A stretch of DNA of 64,000 nt, taken from Aminipila sp032051575 (lineage in GTDB: Bacteria; Bacillota; Clostridia; Peptostreptococcales; Anaerovoracaceae). The translations under genes and the position numbers were made by a program. The notes below the pieces were generated by a model, which was given only the letters and a program-made list of their open reading frames with translations, ran no database searches and was not told where the DNA came from. The stretch is taken from the NCBI RefSeq assembly GCF_032051575.1, contig NZ_DAMBYD010000016.1, positions 10,457-74,456 of the forward strand, written 5' to 3'. This document shows positions 63,304 through 64,000 of the stretch, in pieces. Position 1 is the first letter of the stretch. Each line of letters begins with the position of its first letter.

Positions 63304-63454
63304 TAAATCTTAGATAGTTTAAAATATGATTGATACAATGTCAGTTTAAATAGGTATCGCGTACCGATTTTTTAATAATTTATTGAGGATTAGATTCTGA
63401 TGGTTTCAGATTCTTTTTATTTCGTAAAAGCTAACACATAGTCAGTCTGTTCAT

Positions 63455-64000
63455 CTACGCAATTTGTGTTATTACAAGGTGCGCAGAAACAGGCCTTGTG
63501 CCTCCGGCGAGAGGAGTTATGGTTAGTGCCGTCGAATTGCCTGCAGGATTTCGTACAGTGAGTATTGAATTAATGACTGTCGTAGTTACAAGCGCCATTC
63601 CTACTATCTGTGAAGTGCCAGTTGCACGACCTACCACTGTATAAGCTAAGTCAGCCCCATTAAGAGTCAAAATAAGTTGGCCTGCTTCTGATACACTTAC
63701 CTGGAATAATACTTCATACGTGCCAATTTCAGCTAAGTTAAATGAGCTAGGACCTGTTCGGGTAATTGTTGAAGCACTGGTAGGTCCATCTTGTGGAAAG
63801 CTAACATCAGTTCCGGGAGCAACTGTTGCTGCATTATCTGGAGGCATCAGTGCAAAGAAATCAGCAAAATTCAATATTCCTCCAGTAGCTCCTGTGGCGC
63901 CTGTGGCTCCCGTAGGTCCGGTATCTCCTGTCGGTCCCGTGGCTCCCGTGGCTCCGATTGCTCCTGCTGGTCCGGTATCTCCTGTTGGTCCCGTGGCTCC
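63455..64000 (-). CDS. BclA-like collagen-repeat exosporium protein, C-terminal part
   Basis: The frame is open to the window edge (182 codons seen, start outside). The first about 40 residues are Gly-X-Y collagen triplets, mostly GAT, GPT and GDT, with one GPA/GAI pair, and the rest is a globular C-terminal domain: NFADFFALMPPDNAATVAPG, FNLAEIGTYEVLFQVSV, QLILTLNGADLAYTVVGRATG, LTVRNPAGNSTALTITPLAGG, AHLVITQIA. This is the trimerising C1q/TNF-like end of the BclA-type spore surface glycoproteins. The repeats are richer in GC than the surrounding genes. Codons ACG/GCC/GGA differ from neighbours, a typical repeat-driven bias. Confidence 0.92.
   Translation of the reverse strand, partial: GATGPTGDTGPAGAIGATGATGPTGDTGPTGATGATGATGGILNFADFFALMPPDNAATVAPGTDVSFPQDGPTSASTITRTGPSSFNLAEIGTYEVLFQVSVSEAGQLILTLNGADLAYTVVGRATGTSQIVGMALVTTTVINSILTVRNPAGNSTALTITPLAGGTRPVSAHLVITQIA

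Noticed and set aside
63395..63418. Direct repeat AGATTCT with a small stem (TCTGA/TCAGA) as terminator of the collagen gene
   Set aside because: Five-bp stem only and its T-rich tail is on the wrong strand.
63875..64000. GC-rich short tandem units that could be read as a CRISPR-like or satellite repeat
   Set aside because: They translate cleanly as Gly-X-Y collagen triplets in the frame of the adjacent BclA-like domain.

Overview
The window comes from a low-GC, spore-forming Firmicute of the Clostridia. Evidence: AT-rich sequence, AGGAGG-type ribosome sites with ATG/GTG/TTG starts, a BclA-like collagen-repeat exosporium protein cut by the right edge, a cysteine-rich clostridial gene cluster (DUF4489-like) at the left edge, a LexA box of the Firmicute type, and many clostridial families (DUF2812, VanW, VanZ, SLH-GH18, YitT, PadR and HxlR regulators). 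No rRNA, tRNA, CRISPR array, insertion sequence or phage gene was found. No stretch longer than about 260 bases lacks a gene or a recognisable remnant.

Layout. 1-1.86 kb: four tandem cysteine-rich coat-like genes (+). 2.06-3.56 kb: secreted cadherin-like/stalk protein. 3.7-8.8 kb: operon recQ, OLD-family ATPase-TOPRIM, cca (-), divergent from a small AAA ATPase with a LexA (SOS) box over its start site. 9.8-13.6 kb: two lipoproteins and a secreted GH18 enzyme. 13.7-16.9 kb: EamA exporter, an 82-aa protein and a LysO-type exporter, divergent from a LysR regulator. 16.9-21.8 kb: two-component system followed by an FtsX-type ABC transporter. 21.9-25.1 kb: PadR regulator with two SEDS (FtsW/RodA)-like proteins. 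25.2-41.3 kb: a paralogue-rich envelope island. It holds two (plus one broken) KLDGREIPN-tail membrane proteins, VanZ, four stalk/propeller secreted proteins, VanW, a lipoprotein and three DUF2812 proteins, with gene relics in the gaps. 41.5-45.9 kb: nnrE, a DUF2089 pair, HxlR with a flavodoxin, and an SLH-GH18 surface enzyme. 46-50 kb: CPBP protease, deoxyinosine glycosylase, TPR, YdcF and GNAT genes, then an HD hydrolase. 50.1-53.2 kb: AraC regulator, ABM-like protein, ABC exporter. 53.2-58.1 kb: unknown anchored protein, YitT, a solitary DNA methyltransferase and YgiQ. 58.3-61.9 kb: nucleoside ABC transporter (nupOPQ-like) without its binding protein. 62.1-63.2 kb: glycosyltransferase. 63.4-64 kb: collagen-like protein.

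How the genes fit together. Most of the window serves the cell envelope or spore surface, with regulators next to their likely targets: LysR/EamA-LysO, PadR/SEDS, HxlR/flavodoxin and RR-HK/ABC. The most unusual part is the 25-41 kb island. A module of vanW, a small acidic-tailed membrane gene and a stalk/propeller gene has been duplicated, shuffled, partly fused and partly broken there. The island starts beside a PadR gene whose promoter lies inside a perfect 22-bp inverted repeat. It ends with a DUF2812 operon whose leader carries an intrinsic terminator and a short ORF that stops on the first base of the terminator stem.
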